From Erysipelotrichaceae bacterium (GTDB lineage Bacteria > Bacillota_I > Bacilli_A > Erysipelotrichales > Erysipelotrichaceae), in assembly GCA_017512885.1 (NCBI GenBank), contig JAFWEP010000001.1:35597-99596 (forward strand): a stretch of 64,000 nt of DNA, written 5' to 3'. Positions 1-8,873 of this stretch are shown here, one piece after another. Under the pieces are notes generated by a model that was given only the letters and a program-made list of their open reading frames with translations, ran no database searches and was not told the origin of the DNA. The position numbers and the translations under genes were made by a program. Every line of letters starts with the position of its first letter. Positions within the stretch are counted from its first letter, which is position 1.

Positions 1-1676
1 GTACCGTTCATATTGGCGGTGATGATATCCGGATAGAGCTCCTTGTCATGCTTCGCGAAACGGTAGGTGGTGGATTCGGCCGGGGTGGCTTCCAGGTTGT
101 AGAGGTCGCCGTACTTCTCCTGGTAGTCGGAGAGACGTTCACGCATATGGTTCAGGACATCGCGGGTGAAGCGCTGTACACGCTCATCCGTCAGATCGGC
201 CCGCAGCCACTTCGCATTCAGACCGGCTTCGTTCATACCGATCAGACCGATGGTGGAGAAGTGGTTGTCGAAGGATCCCAGATAACGCTTGGTGTAGGGG
301 TAGAGGCCCTGTTCCAGCAGCTTGGTGATGACCGTACGCTTCGTCTTCAGGGAACGGGCAGAGATATCCATCAGGTTGTCCAGACGCTTGTAGAAGTCAG
401 CTTCATCCTCGGCCAGGTAAGCGATCCGCGGCATATTGATGGTGACGACACCGACGGAACCGGTGGATTCACCGGAACCGAAGAAGCCGCCGGACTTCTT
501 GCGCAGTTCACGCAGGTCAAGACGCAGTCTGCAGCACATGGAACGGACATCGGAGGGTTCCATATCGGAGTTGATGTAGTTGGAGAAGTAGGGGGTACCG
601 TACTTCGCGGTCATCTCGAAGAGGAGTTTGTTGTTTTCCGTCTCGGACCAGTCAAAGTCTCTGGTGATGGAGTAAGTCGGGATCGGGTACTGGAAACCGC
701 GGCCGTTCGCATCGCCTTCGATCATGATCTCGATGAAGGCCTTGTTGACCATGTCCATTTCCTTCTGGCAGTCGCCGTAGGTGAAGTCCATCTCCTTGCC
801 GCCGATGATGGCCGGCAGGTTCTTCAGATCATTCGGGACGGTCCAGTCCAGGGTGATGTTGGAGAAGGGAGCCTGCGTGCCCCAGCGGGAAGGCGTATTG
901 ACACCGTAGACGAAAGACTGGACGCACTGTTTGACTTCCTTCTGGGACAGGTTGTCGACCCGGACGAAGGGAGCCAGGTAGGTATCGAAGGAAGAGAATG
1001 CCTGTGCACCGGCCCATTCATTCTGCATGATGCCCAGGAAGTTGACCATCTGGTTGCAGAGCGTGGAGAGGTGGTTGGCCGGAGAAGAAGTGATCTTGCC
1101 GGGAACCCCGCCCAGACCTTCCTGGATCAGCTGCTTTAAGGACCATCCGGCACAGTATCCCGTCAACATGGACAGGTCGTGGATGTGGATGGCGGCGCTG
1201 CGGTGGGCATTGGCGATCTCTTCGTCATAGACTTCGCTCAGCCAGTAGTTGGCAGTGATGGCGCCGGAGTTGGAGAGGATCAGGCCGCCTACGGAGTAGG
1301 TAACGGTGGAGTTTTCCTTGACCCGCCAGTCATTGATGCGCAGATAATTGTCGACCAGTTCCTGATAGTTCAGTAAGGCACTGTTGACGTTTCTGACCTT
1401 TTCACGCTGTTTACGGTATAAGATATACGCTTTCGCGACATCGGCATAGCCGGATTCGGACAATACTTTTTCGACACTGTCCTGGATGTCTTCGACCGTG
1501 ATCTTGCCGTCCTTGACCTTCGGTTCAAAGTCCGAAGCGACCCGTAAGGCGATCAGATCGATCACCGACTGATGGTATTCCTTCTGTAAGGCTTCAAAAG
1601 CCTTGGTGATCGCTGCGCTGATCTTGTTGATGTTGAAGTCAACGATCTTGCCGTCTCTTTTTACGACCTGGTACAT
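1..1676 (-). CDS. nrdD: Anaerobic (class III) ribonucleoside-triphosphate reductase, C-terminus cut by window edge
   Basis: Reduces ribonucleoside triphosphates to deoxyribonucleotides without oxygen, using a glycyl radical. About 558 codons are present. The N-terminus (MYQVVKRDGKIVDF, residues 1 to about 95) is an ATP-cone allosteric domain, followed by the catalytic barrel with the family motif QNEWAGAQAFSSFDTYLAPF. The zinc site and glycyl-radical loop would lie in the missing C-terminal part, beyond base 1. The start at 1676 follows a GGGAGG ribosome binding site. The gene lies downstream of buk on the same strand but behind a terminator, so it probably has its own promoter in the 282-base gap. 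A likely activase is encoded at 3097-3789. The identity is firm. Confidence 0.95.
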   Translation of the reverse strand, partial: MYQVVKRDGKIVDFNINKISAAITKAFEALQKEYHQSVIDLIALRVASDFEPKVKDGKITVEDIQDSVEKVLSESGYADVAKAYILYRKQREKVRNVNSALLNYQELVDNYLRINDWRVKENSTVTYSVGGLILSNSGAITANYWLSEVYDEEIANAHRSAAIHIHDLSMLTGYCAGWSLKQLIQEGLGGVPGKITSSPANHLSTLCNQMVNFLGIMQNEWAGAQAFSSFDTYLAPFVRVDNLSQKEVKQCVQSFVYGVNTPSRWGTQAPFSNITLDWTVPNDLKNLPAIIGGKEMDFTYGDCQKEMDMVNKAFIEIMIEGDANGRGFQYPIPTYSITRDFDWSETENNKLLFEMTAKYGTPYFSNYINSDMEPSDVRSMCCRLRLDLRELRKKSGGFFGSGESTGSVGVVTINMPRIAYLAEDEADFYKRLDNLMDISARSLKTKRTVITKLLEQGLYPYTKRYLGSFDNHFSTIGLIGMNEAGLNAKWLRADLTDERVQRFTRDVLNHMRERLSDYQEKYGDLYNLEATPAESTTYRFAKHDKELYPDIITANMNG

Positions 1677-1930
1677 GTTTCTGCCTCCCTTTCCTGCAAA
1701 GTGTGTTAGAAAATGCTTCGCGATCACACACGAAACATCTCTGATCATATTCCATGAAGTTCCCAAGCGGTACGATCTCCTGCCGTTCAGGCACCGGAAA
1801 ACTTCTTACGAACTCACTTTAACACCGCGAAAAAAGCCCCGTCAATAGACATGACCGAAAAATGATTGAAAATTCAACTAATTATTTTCAGCACAATTTC
1901 GCTTGTGTTTTTGCCCTTGTTTCTCACAGA

Positions 1931-1954
1931 AAAGACTGCGTTTCCGCAGTCTCT
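1931..1954 (-). terminator. Intrinsic terminator after buk
   Basis: On the minus strand GACTGCGG-AAA-CGCAGTC forms a stem followed by TTTTCT. It lies just past the buk stop codon and separates buk from nrdD. Confidence 0.8.
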
Positions 1955-1958
1955 TTCC

Positions 1959-3068
1959 TTACTTTTCGAAGTCGAAACCTTTCCAGTAAGGTTCTCCCTT
2001 GTATTCCTTCGCTTCTTCCTTACCTTCCAGGACCCGGATGGCACCGGAAGCCAGTGCGATCATCTCAAATTCACCCGGATAGACATAGACCGGAGCGATC
2101 CAGCCGATCGCTTCTTTGATATCTGCGACCAGACCGTCATTATGCGCCATGCCGCCGCCGACCAGGATCGCATCGACATCCCCCTTCAGGACAGCCGCCA
2201 TCGATCCGATATTCTTTTCGACCTGGTAGATCATCGTCTCCCAGACCATCTCCGCATACTTGTTGCCTTCTTCGATCATGGCCACCACATCGAGACCTTC
2301 GTTGGTCCCCAGATGACTGACGAAGCCGCCGGTCTTGGTGCAGAGCTTGCGCATCTCATCAGCCGTAACGTGATTCTTTTCCATATAGTTGAGGACTTCC
2401 GCGACCGGGATCGAACCGCAGCGGGTAGGAGTCATCGGACCGTCGCCGCCGACGATGTCATTTCCGTCGATCATCCTTCCTTTGCGATGGGCATTGACGG
2501 TGATGCCGCCGCCCAGATGGCAGGTGATGTAGTTCTTTTCGGTATACTTCTCTCCCATCTTTTCCGCATGGCGGATGGCCATCTCCTTCAGGTTCAGGGC
2601 ATGCATATGAGAAGCCCGGTAAAGCCCCTTGATGCCGGTCATCCTGGCCACATCCTGCAGTTCATCGGTATCCGGCGGATTGACGACGAAAGCCCGCTTG
2701 CCGTACTTTTCCGCAAACTTGCGGCAGAGCTGGGGACCCAGCTGGGCCGGATGATGGACGCCGTTGGCAGCGATGGTGGCGTGTTCCAGGAGGATGTCGT
2801 TGATCTCGTAGGTGCCGCCCTCTACGGACAGCAGGCTGCCGCCCCGGCCGCTGAAGGCATCCACCGCGGAGAGATCGATGTGGGCCTTCTCCAGTTCATT
2901 CAGGATCGTCTCCTCGCGGTAGGGGAGCTGATCACTGATAGTGGCATACTCTGCCAGTTTCTCCGCTTCGTGCGGAACGTTGGCGGAGAAGATCTCCTGA
3001 TCTCCTTCGTAGAGTGCGATCTTGGTAGAGGTGGAACCGGGGTTGATGGTAAATACCTTGTAAGACAT
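1959..3068 (-). CDS. buk: Butyrate kinase
   Basis: Interconverts butyryl phosphate plus ADP with butyrate plus ATP, the last energy-yielding step of butyrate fermentation; branched-chain acyl phosphates are possible substrates. The 369 residues match the family length. The ASKHA-kinase phosphate loop INPGSTSTK is near residues 7-15 and the second family signature HLGGGITVNAHRKG is in the middle. The start at 3068 was chosen because MSYKVFTINPGS aligns with the family N-terminus and is preceded by GAAAGGA; the frame stays open further upstream. No phosphotransbutyrylase gene is in the window. The gene sits 28 bases after the radical-SAM activase and ends in its own terminator. Confidence 0.93.
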   Translation of the reverse strand: MSYKVFTINPGSTSTKIALYEGDQEIFSANVPHEAEKLAEYATISDQLPYREETILNELEKAHIDLSAVDAFSGRGGSLLSVEGGTYEINDILLEHATIAANGVHHPAQLGPQLCRKFAEKYGKRAFVVNPPDTDELQDVARMTGIKGLYRASHMHALNLKEMAIRHAEKMGEKYTEKNYITCHLGGGITVNAHRKGRMIDGNDIVGGDGPMTPTRCGSIPVAEVLNYMEKNHVTADEMRKLCTKTGGFVSHLGTNEGLDVVAMIEEGNKYAEMVWETMIYQVEKNIGSMAAVLKGDVDAILVGGGMAHNDGLVADIKEAIGWIAPVYVYPGEFEMIALASGAIRVLEGKEEAKEYKGEPYWKGFDFEK

Positions 3069-3096
3069 GCCTTGTCCTTTCTTTCGGCTTAGCCGT

Positions 3097-3789
3097 TTAT
3101 TCCACTCCGCGCAGCTGCGCATCCTCAACATAGGGCAGGATGAGCTGGCGGTAATGCTGCATCTCTTCAGGCAGCGGGGCATGCAGGCCTCCGTAGGGCA
3201 CAGTATCGCGGTCGGTAAAGGCCTGCAGATAGTAGTGCTTCGCTCCCCGGATCAGTTCACCGATCTCCTTGAAGTCTTCCGCTTCATGCAGTTCATGGAC
3301 GACGGTGGTACGGAACTCGTAGTCGATGCCGGAGTTCATCAGCAGGGCGATCGTCTCCTTGATCCTATCAAGCTCGACCGTCTTCATCCCGGCCGTCAGG
3401 GCATATTTGCGGGGCGAATTCTTGATGTCCATCGCCACGTAGTCGATGAGCTTCTCTTCCAGCAGTTTCTGCACCATCTCCGGATGCAGGCCGTTGGTAT
3501 CCAGTTTGACCGCAAAGCCCAGCTCCCGGATCTTCTTCATCAGTTCCGGCAGATCCTTATGCAGGCAGGGCTCTCCGCCGGTAAAGGCGACCCCGTCCAG
3601 AAGACCGGTCCGCTTCTTTAAGAAGGACAAGAGTTCTTCTTCCTCCATCACCGGCTTCGCAGTGCCGTCGACCAGTTCAAAGTTATGACAGAACGGGCAG
3701 CGCATATCGCAGCCGTTCAGAAAGACCGTGCAGGCGACATGTCCCGGAAAATCCAGCAACGTCATCTTCTGCAGTCCGTAGATCTTCAT
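3097..3789 (-). CDS. Radical-SAM activating protein, anaerobic ribonucleotide reductase activase type (NrdG2-like)
   Basis: Predicted to cleave S-adenosylmethionine with a [4Fe-4S] cluster and place the glycyl radical on NrdD. The 230-residue protein has the radical-SAM cysteines as C27-x3-C31-x2-C34 (CDMRCPFC) and a TGGEP SAM-binding motif at 70-74. It resembles the TIGR02495 activase family rather than the shorter classical NrdG. A GGGAGG site precedes the start at 3789. The DUF4037 gene ends three bases upstream, so the two are co-transcribed. The target is inferred from the family and from nrdD being nearby; another glycyl-radical enzyme is possible. Confidence 0.85.
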   Translation of the reverse strand: MKIYGLQKMTLLDFPGHVACTVFLNGCDMRCPFCHNFELVDGTAKPVMEEEELLSFLKKRTGLLDGVAFTGGEPCLHKDLPELMKKIRELGFAVKLDTNGLHPEMVQKLLEEKLIDYVAMDIKNSPRKYALTAGMKTVELDRIKETIALLMNSGIDYEFRTTVVHELHEAEDFKEIGELIRGAKHYYLQAFTDRDTVPYGGLHAPLPEEMQHYRQLILPYVEDAQLRGVE

Positions 3790-3792
3790 CTT

Positions 3793-4740
3793 CTATACCT
3801 CCCGATAAGCAGCCAGGATGTGCAGATTGCGCACATCTCCGTCCTTGATATGGTCATTGACCGAATAGGCGTGTTTCTCCAGATCGCCGCAGCTGGCGGA
3901 AGTCAGACCGCTGTCGATCAGTTCATCGATCACATCGGCCGCGATCCCTTCGATCACCTTCTGCTTCTCTTCCGCCGATCCTTCATTGTCGCTGATGAGC
4001 AGGAACTCCAGCAGTTCCGCTTCATAGGACAGCTTCGGCAGAGCGCGCAGAGCCCGGAAGCTCCACTTGTAGTAGGGCTGATAAGTATGGTTCAGCAGGA
4101 AGAGCACGTTGAGGCTGCTGCGCACGAACTCATTCACCGCCAGCTGGGCAGCTGCTGTCTCCTGATGCTGCAGACAGCGCGGATAGTTATACTGTCCGGC
4201 CTGGGCCATGATCAGCAGGTTCCCGGCCAGCTTCTTCAGAGCGACCGCTTCCGGATAGAAAGAGAGCCGCTCCCGGATCTTCGTCACTTCCCCATAGTTG
4301 TCCAGGAAGATCTTCCCGTTCACCGCTTCGGCCAGGGCATATTCCGGTACCTGCAGCCACTGCGTAAGGGTCAGGTAGCCGTCGCTACTGCCGCACTTCT
4401 CCTGAAAGAACTCCGCCGTACGCAAGACACCTTTACGGCTGCCGCCGACCGGCGCCAGTAAAGAACGCTTCAGTCCTTTATACTCTTTGGGAAGCTTGCT
4501 GTAGGCTCTTTCCAGCAGGAAGGCCTTCCGGCGGTCGACGACTTCCTCTCCCGGCAGGAAGAGACAGAAGCCCGGCTCCATGTCATGGTCGCGCGAGACT
4601 TCGTCATCATAGCCGAAACAGTCCGAGCCGCTGCCGCAGATCCCGGCCGCGATATACGGCAAGAGTTCCGGGAACTCCTCCTCCAGCATCTTCCTTCCGT
4701 AAAGCTCGAAGTATTCTTCTGCCAGTTCAATTCCGGCCAT
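3793..4740 (-). CDS. DUF4037 nucleotidyltransferase-like protein
   Basis: The N-terminus carries a polymerase-beta-type nucleotidyltransferase signature: GSGSD at residues 36-40, then a DD pair at 45-46 and DHD at 51-53, which would bind metal and nucleotide. The rest is helical and matches the DUF4037 type, whose substrate is unknown. The protein has 315 residues. The start at 4740 follows GGAGG and overlaps the end of the TPR gene by 14 bases, so the two are probably translated together. A kanamycin-nucleotidyltransferase-like activity or a nucleotide-modifying regulator are both possible. Confidence 0.75.
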   Translation of the reverse strand: MAGIELAEEYFELYGRKMLEEEFPELLPYIAAGICGSGSDCFGYDDEVSRDHDMEPGFCLFLPGEEVVDRRKAFLLERAYSKLPKEYKGLKRSLLAPVGGSRKGVLRTAEFFQEKCGSSDGYLTLTQWLQVPEYALAEAVNGKIFLDNYGEVTKIRERLSFYPEAVALKKLAGNLLIMAQAGQYNYPRCLQHQETAAAQLAVNEFVRSSLNVLFLLNHTYQPYYKWSFRALRALPKLSYEAELLEFLLISDNEGSAEEKQKVIEGIAADVIDELIDSGLTSASCGDLEKHAYSVNDHIKDGDVRNLHILAAYREV

Positions 4741-5560
4741 AGATCTCCTCCGCCCGTTTCTTCAGTTCTTCCGCAAAGAGGAAGTAACCGTAATAGGAAA
4801 AGGAAGGGGCACACTTCTCACAGACGAAGGCATAGTAGCCGTTGCGGGGCAGGGAAGGAGTATTCAGGAACTCTTCCGCTCTGTCCAGCAGTCCTTCGAT
4901 CTTCTTCTCGGCTGCTTCCGCACCCAGCTCCGCGCTGTACAGATCCGCTTCATTGAGACAGGTGATGGCCTGCTCCAGTTCGCCGTGTTCCACTTTCGAC
5001 ATCGTCTGCAGGGCTTTCTCATAATAGGCATGCGCCTCGGCATATCTCCTCAATGAGGTGCAGGTCAGGGCCATATTGTTGTAGAGGCCGCCTAAGAGCG
5101 AGGGATCGACATGTGCGGCCTTCTCATAGACTTCCTTGGCCTTTTCGAAGAGGGAGAGCGAACGTTCATCCTTCCCGAAGGCATTGAGGGCTGTGGCGCA
5201 GTTGATATAGGTCGTACCGGCCGAAACGTTCTCCGAGAAATCCAGTTCCCTCAGAAGACGCAACGCTTCCTCGATCGAAGCGAAGGCTTTCTCCTTCACA
5301 CCGGTCTTGCGGTAATGGCCGACCAGTTCGTTGCGGATCAGCAGTTCGCCGCGCTGATCATGACCGATCTTCGCTTCTTCCAGCCAGTACAGCAAATGCC
5401 GCTCCGCTCCGGCGTAGTCGCGTTTGCTCATATATTCATCCATCTTCCCGATGATCCTCTGCTGAGGGATCGGGGTGATGTCTTCCTGTTTGGGGGTGCA
5501 CAGGACACAGGCCGGTTCTTCGTAGTCTTCCTTCTCCAGCCAGCCTTTTTTCTCTTCCAT
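4727..5560 (-). CDS. Tetratricopeptide-repeat protein
   Basis: A 277-residue soluble protein made largely of helical TPR-like repeats (for example around residues 50-100, 115-150 and 155-190, with the pattern LGGLYNNMALTCTSLRRYAEA). It is probably a protein-interaction scaffold. It is first in the minus-strand operon TPR-DUF4037-radical SAM-buk and overlaps DUF4037 by 14 bases, which suggests that the two proteins act together. The start at 5560 is preceded by AAAGGA. It has no signal peptide. A more specific function cannot be read from the sequence. Confidence 0.8.
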   Translation of the reverse strand: MEEKKGWLEKEDYEEPACVLCTPKQEDITPIPQQRIIGKMDEYMSKRDYAGAERHLLYWLEEAKIGHDQRGELLIRNELVGHYRKTGVKEKAFASIEEALRLLRELDFSENVSAGTTYINCATALNAFGKDERSLSLFEKAKEVYEKAAHVDPSLLGGLYNNMALTCTSLRRYAEAHAYYEKALQTMSKVEHGELEQAITCLNEADLYSAELGAEAAEKKIEGLLDRAEEFLNTPSLPRNGYYAFVCEKCAPSFSYYGYFLFAEELKKRAEEIYGRN

Positions 5561-5609
5561 AATTGTTTTCCTTTCGCTTCCCTATCATTATATAACAGCT
5601 CTGACCTGC

Positions 5610-5615
5610 TATAAT
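5610..5615 (+). promoter_or_regulatory. Likely -10 box directly upstream of the GH3 lipoprotein start
   Basis: TATAAT ends eight bases before the ATG at 5623. Transcription would start within one or two bases of the start codon, which fits the absence of a ribosome binding site. No good -35 box is visible. Confidence 0.5.
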
Positions 5616-5622
5616 GGATACG

Positions 5623-7473
5623 ATGAAAGTCCTGCGTATCCTGCTCTGTCTGCTGCTGCTGGCCGGCTGTCAGACAGCAGACAGTTCAGCAGTTCCTGTC
5701 TCTGAAGAAACGGCCGAAGAGACCACACCGGGAGGTCTCAGCTTACAGGAAGAGATCGCCCAGATGATGATGGTCTCGGTGGAATCCTGGGGACAGGGCA
5801 ATAATAAGGTGCTCATTACCGAACTGAATCCGGCTCTGGATGCTTTTCTGCGGGAGATCCCTTTCGGCGGCTATATCCTTTTCGCTTCCAATATCGAAAC
5901 AAGCGAACAGCTGCTGAAACTGGAAGGACAGCTCCTGGATACCTCCGGAAAGTATCCGCCTCTTTTTGCGATCGATGAAGAAGGCGGAGAGATCACAAGA
6001 CTCTCGACCGGTCTCAATTTCCCCGGGAATATGGCTCTGGGAGCGCTGGATGATCCTCGGAAGACCCGTGAAGCCTACTCCCTGATCGGTCAGGAGCTGA
6101 AGGTATCGAAGATCGATATCGACTTCGCTCCGGTCAGTGATCTCAATACCAATGTGAACTCTTCGATCGGTATCCGCTGCTTCTCCGATGATCCCGACTA
6201 TACCGCCAAACAGGTCTCGGCAGCCATCCAGGGCCTGCATGATGCCGGTATTCTATCTGCCTTAAAGCATTTCCCGGGTCATGGAGATACCGCGATCGAC
6301 TCCCATACCGGACTGCCGGTCCTCTATCTGACCGAGGAACAGCTGCTGGAAAGAGAGCTGGTCCCCTTCAAAGCCGGGATCGCTGCCGGCTGCGATATGA
6401 TCATGACCGCTCACATTCAGTTCCCACTGATCGAAGACACTATCTATCATTCTCCCAAAAGCAATGAAGACCTGACATTGCCGGCGACCTTCTCCGAACA
6501 TATCCTGCAGGACATCCTGCGCGGAGAACTGGGCTTTGAAGGTCTGATCGTGACCGATGCGCTGAACATGGGCGCCATCGCCAGACACTTCGATCCCTAC
6601 GAAGCCTGCGTACGGGCCATCGATGCCGGAGCCGACATCCTGCTGATGCCGGCCGCCCTGAACAGCGAAGACGGTCTGCGGGCAGCCCGGGCTCTGGTCA
6701 ACCAGCTCTATGTCAAGGCGACCTACGACGATGCCTTCCGGGAAAAGATCGATGCCGCCGTGACCCGCATCCTGGCGATGAAGGAAGCGTGTGCGCTGGC
6801 CGAAAAGACGATCGATCCGGCAGTAGATGCCGAAGCGGCTGAAGCCTTCCTGACTTCAGAAGAACTGCAGCAGCAGGAGTGGCAGCTCTGCACCGAAGCT
6901 GTAACGATCCTGCGCAATAATGACGTCCTGCCTTTCTCCGGCAATAAGAGCACGGTATTGCTTTATCCTTATGCAGAAGAAGAGACCGGCATCCTCAGAA
7001 GCCTTGAGCTTTTAAAGGAGAAAGGACTCCTGACCACTGATGTGGAAGCCTATGCGATGGAAGATCTCGATATCGACAGGATCGAAGATTCGATCCGCAG
7101 CTGCGATCAGCTGATCCTGATCAGTGAATTCTATTCCGAGGAGGATATCCGCTGGAATGCCTTCCAGCCGCAGGCCTATGAAGAAGTCCTGGCCATCCGC
7201 AGGCAGGAAGAAAAACCGGTCACTGTCCTCTCCGCCCATCTGCCCTACGATCTTTCGATCTATGAAGAAGCCGATGTCCTCGCCGCTTCCTACGGCGGCA
7301 AGCTGATCCCGGAAGAAGGAAGATCCTGGAACCACAACATCGCTGCCGGACTGGCTGTCCTCTTCGGAGAAGAAGGCGGCAGAGGAAAACTGCCGGTCAG
7401 CGTTCCGATCTACTGGTATGATTACTTCCTGGATGAGATCCGTTATCCGCTGGGAAGCAATGATAAACAATAA
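5623..7473 (+). CDS. Glycoside hydrolase family 3 lipoprotein (beta-N-acetylhexosaminidase type)
   Basis: Predicted to remove N-acetylglucosamine from muropeptides or other glycans outside the membrane. The N-terminus MKVLRILLCLLLLAGCQ is a lipoprotein signal with Cys16 for lipidation. The GH3 barrel follows, with the NagZ-type catalytic loop KHFPGHGDTAIDSHTGLP at about residues 215-232 and VTDALNMGAI later. A C-terminal domain extends it to 616 residues, as in long Gram-positive NagZ proteins. An ATG at 5614 lies inside a TATAAT box, so the ATG at 5623 is preferred. No ribosome binding site precedes it, and the transcript may be leaderless. The gene is divergent from the TPR operon. Confidence 0.88.
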   Translation: MKVLRILLCLLLLAGCQTADSSAVPVSEETAEETTPGGLSLQEEIAQMMMVSVESWGQGNNKVLITELNPALDAFLREIPFGGYILFASNIETSEQLLKLEGQLLDTSGKYPPLFAIDEEGGEITRLSTGLNFPGNMALGALDDPRKTREAYSLIGQELKVSKIDIDFAPVSDLNTNVNSSIGIRCFSDDPDYTAKQVSAAIQGLHDAGILSALKHFPGHGDTAIDSHTGLPVLYLTEEQLLERELVPFKAGIAAGCDMIMTAHIQFPLIEDTIYHSPKSNEDLTLPATFSEHILQDILRGELGFEGLIVTDALNMGAIARHFDPYEACVRAIDAGADILLMPAALNSEDGLRAARALVNQLYVKATYDDAFREKIDAAVTRILAMKEACALAEKTIDPAVDAEAAEAFLTSEELQQQEWQLCTEAVTILRNNDVLPFSGNKSTVLLYPYAEEETGILRSLELLKEKGLLTTDVEAYAMEDLDIDRIEDSIRSCDQLILISEFYSEEDIRWNAFQPQAYEEVLAIRRQEEKPVTVLSAHLPYDLSIYEEADVLAASYGGKLIPEEGRSWNHNIAAGLAVLFGEEGGRGKLPVSVPIYWYDYFLDEIRYPLGSNDKQ

Positions 7474-7488
7474 GGAGGGAGATATCTT

Positions 7489-8589
7489 ATGCAGCAGACT
7501 TTAAAACTAGGCTTCGGTCTGATGCGGCTGCCGAGACTTGCCGACGACACCATCGATGTCGAACAGGTCAAAGTCATGGTCGACCGCTTTATCGAAGCCG
7601 GAGGCACCTACTTCGATACCGCCTTCATGTATCCGGGCAGTGAAGAAGCCATGAAGAAGGCGCTCGTCGAACGCTATCCCCGTGACAGCTACACCGTTGC
7701 CACCAAACTGATGTGCTCCCCGGACATCGACAGCGAAGAGAAGGCCAAACAGGAAGTCCTGACCAGTCTGGAAAGATCGGGAGCCGGCTATTTCGACTAC
7801 TACCTCCTGCATGCCATCCAGCGCAGCAACGTCCACAAGTACGAAGAGTATCACCTCTGGGATTATGTCAAAGAGTTAAAAGAAAAAGGCATCATCAGAC
7901 ACTACGGTTTCTCCTTCCATGCCGATCCGGTACTGCTGGAAGAACTGCTGCAGAAGCATCCCGATGTGGAATTCGTCCAGCTGCAGATGAACTATGCCGA
8001 CTGGGAGAACCCCGGTGTCAATTCCCGTCTCAACTATGAGATCTGCCGCAAATACAATAAGCCGGTCGTGGTCATGGAACCGGTCAAGGGCGGTATCCTG
8101 GCTGATCCGATCCCGGCTGCCAAAGCCATCTTCGACCGTGAAAACAACGGCATGTCCTATGCTTCCTGGGCTTTACGCTTCATTGCCGAGAAGGAAGGCC
8201 TGCTGGCTGTCTTAAGCGGTATGAGCTCCATCGCCCAGATGGAAGACAACCTCAGTTTCATGAAGGACTTCAAGCCCTTAACGGAACACGAAGAGGAGGT
8301 CATCAAAGAAGTACAGGCTGCCTATGATGCCAACAAGGCCATCCCCTGCACAGCCTGCCATTACTGCACCAAGGGCTGCCCGATGAACATCCCGATCCCG
8401 GAGATCTTCACTGTTGAGAACCGCAAGGAAGGTTCTCCGGAGTTCCGGACCAAGAGAGAATACGTCATCGTCACTCAGGACAGAGGCAAAGCCAGCGACT
8501 GCATCCAGTGCGGTCAGTGCGAGAGCGTCTGCCCCCAGCACCTGCCGATCATCGAACTGCTGCAGCAGTGCCGGGCTCTGGAAGGCTGA
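7489..8589 (+). CDS. Aldo/keto reductase with C-terminal ferredoxin domain
   Basis: A 366-residue NAD(P)H-dependent oxidoreductase of the aldo/keto reductase barrel type. Motifs include FGLMRLPR at the N-terminus and GGTYFDTAFMYPGSE at about 38-52. The barrel is fused to a C-terminal module with two [4Fe-4S] motifs, CTACHYCTKGCP (about 285-296) and CIQCGQCESVCP (about 338-349). This architecture is common in gut anaerobes and suggests electron exchange with ferredoxin; the substrate is unknown. It starts 15 bases after the GH3 gene behind a GGAGGGAG site, so the two may be co-transcribed. Confidence 0.9.
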   Translation: MQQTLKLGFGLMRLPRLADDTIDVEQVKVMVDRFIEAGGTYFDTAFMYPGSEEAMKKALVERYPRDSYTVATKLMCSPDIDSEEKAKQEVLTSLERSGAGYFDYYLLHAIQRSNVHKYEEYHLWDYVKELKEKGIIRHYGFSFHADPVLLEELLQKHPDVEFVQLQMNYADWENPGVNSRLNYEICRKYNKPVVVMEPVKGGILADPIPAAKAIFDRENNGMSYASWALRFIAEKEGLLAVLSGMSSIAQMEDNLSFMKDFKPLTEHEEEVIKEVQAAYDANKAIPCTACHYCTKGCPMNIPIPEIFTVENRKEGSPEFRTKREYVIVTQDRGKASDCIQCGQCESVCPQHLPIIELLQQCRALEG

Positions 8590-8610
8590 TCTGTCTTTTG
8601 GAAAACGTGC

Positions 8611-8616
8611 TATAAT
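8611..8616 (+). promoter_or_regulatory. Extended -10 promoter of the putative antitoxin RNA
   Basis: TGC-TATAAT is an extended -10 element. Transcription would begin near 8622 and run toward the toxin gene on the other strand. No convincing -35 box is visible. Confidence 0.6.
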
Positions 8617-8621
8617 CAGAG

Positions 8622-8710
8622 TACAAGGGGACCACCGGTGACGGTCGTGCTTCCTCGGTTAACGAAAACGGTCCGCTAACGTTTGGTAGACTGAGAGCGG
8701 CCGTTTTTCT
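8622..8710 (+). ncRNA. Putative antisense antitoxin RNA
   Basis: A short RNA of about 85-90 nt is predicted from the extended -10 at 8611 to the hairpin at 8665-8708, which ends in a T run. It is complementary to the last codons and the terminator of the 42-residue toxin gene on the minus strand. Its 5' part (8628-8654) is nearly the same sequence as the toxin mRNA leader (minus strand 8842-8874). The layout matches convergent type I toxin-antitoxin loci. The RNA ends are inferred from sequence only. Confidence 0.6.
8665..8708. terminator. Bidirectional terminator shared by toxin mRNA and antisense RNA
   Basis: ACGGTCCGCT and AGCGGCCGT pair with one bulged base. The plus strand continues with TTTTTCTTT and the minus strand with TTTTCGTT. 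The toxin stop codon (8676-8678) lies in the stem. Confidence 0.7.
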
Positions 8711-8804
8711 TTGAATTCATCATCTGCCAGACTTCAAGAGTCAGAGCCAGTACGGCAACGATCACTCCAAGAAGTGTCGCTGCCAATGTCAATTCATCGA
8801 ACAT
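8676..8804 (-). CDS. Small hydrophobic toxin, holin-like (type I toxin-antitoxin)
   Basis: Encodes a 42-residue peptide beginning MFDELTLAATLLGVIVAVL. It has a single membrane helix at about residues 5-25 and a charged C-terminal tail (NSKKNGRSQSTKR). Size, acidic N-terminus, single helix and basic tail match the holin-like Hol-Tox/TxpA/Fst group, which depolarise the membrane when over-expressed. The start at 8804 was chosen over 8810 because GAAGGA lies six bases upstream of it and directly abuts the upstream ATG. An antisense RNA on the plus strand covers its 3' end. The leader contains TTCCTT, which can pair with the ribosome binding site. Confidence 0.7.
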   Translation of the reverse strand: MFDELTLAATLLGVIVAVLALTLEVWQMMNSKKNGRSQSTKR

Positions 8805-8873
8805 AGGCATTCCTTCTTTCAGTATCATCTACTTTAAGAAAGGAAGCACGACCGCCACCCGTCAAGGTGGTCC

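Noticed and set aside
1699..1908. NrdR boxes upstream of nrdD
   Set aside because: There are inverted arms (GTGTGT with ACACAC at 1701-1731; GCACAA with TTGTGT at 1891-1908), but spacing and sequence do not match the 16-bp NrdR palindrome, and they are not a regular pair.
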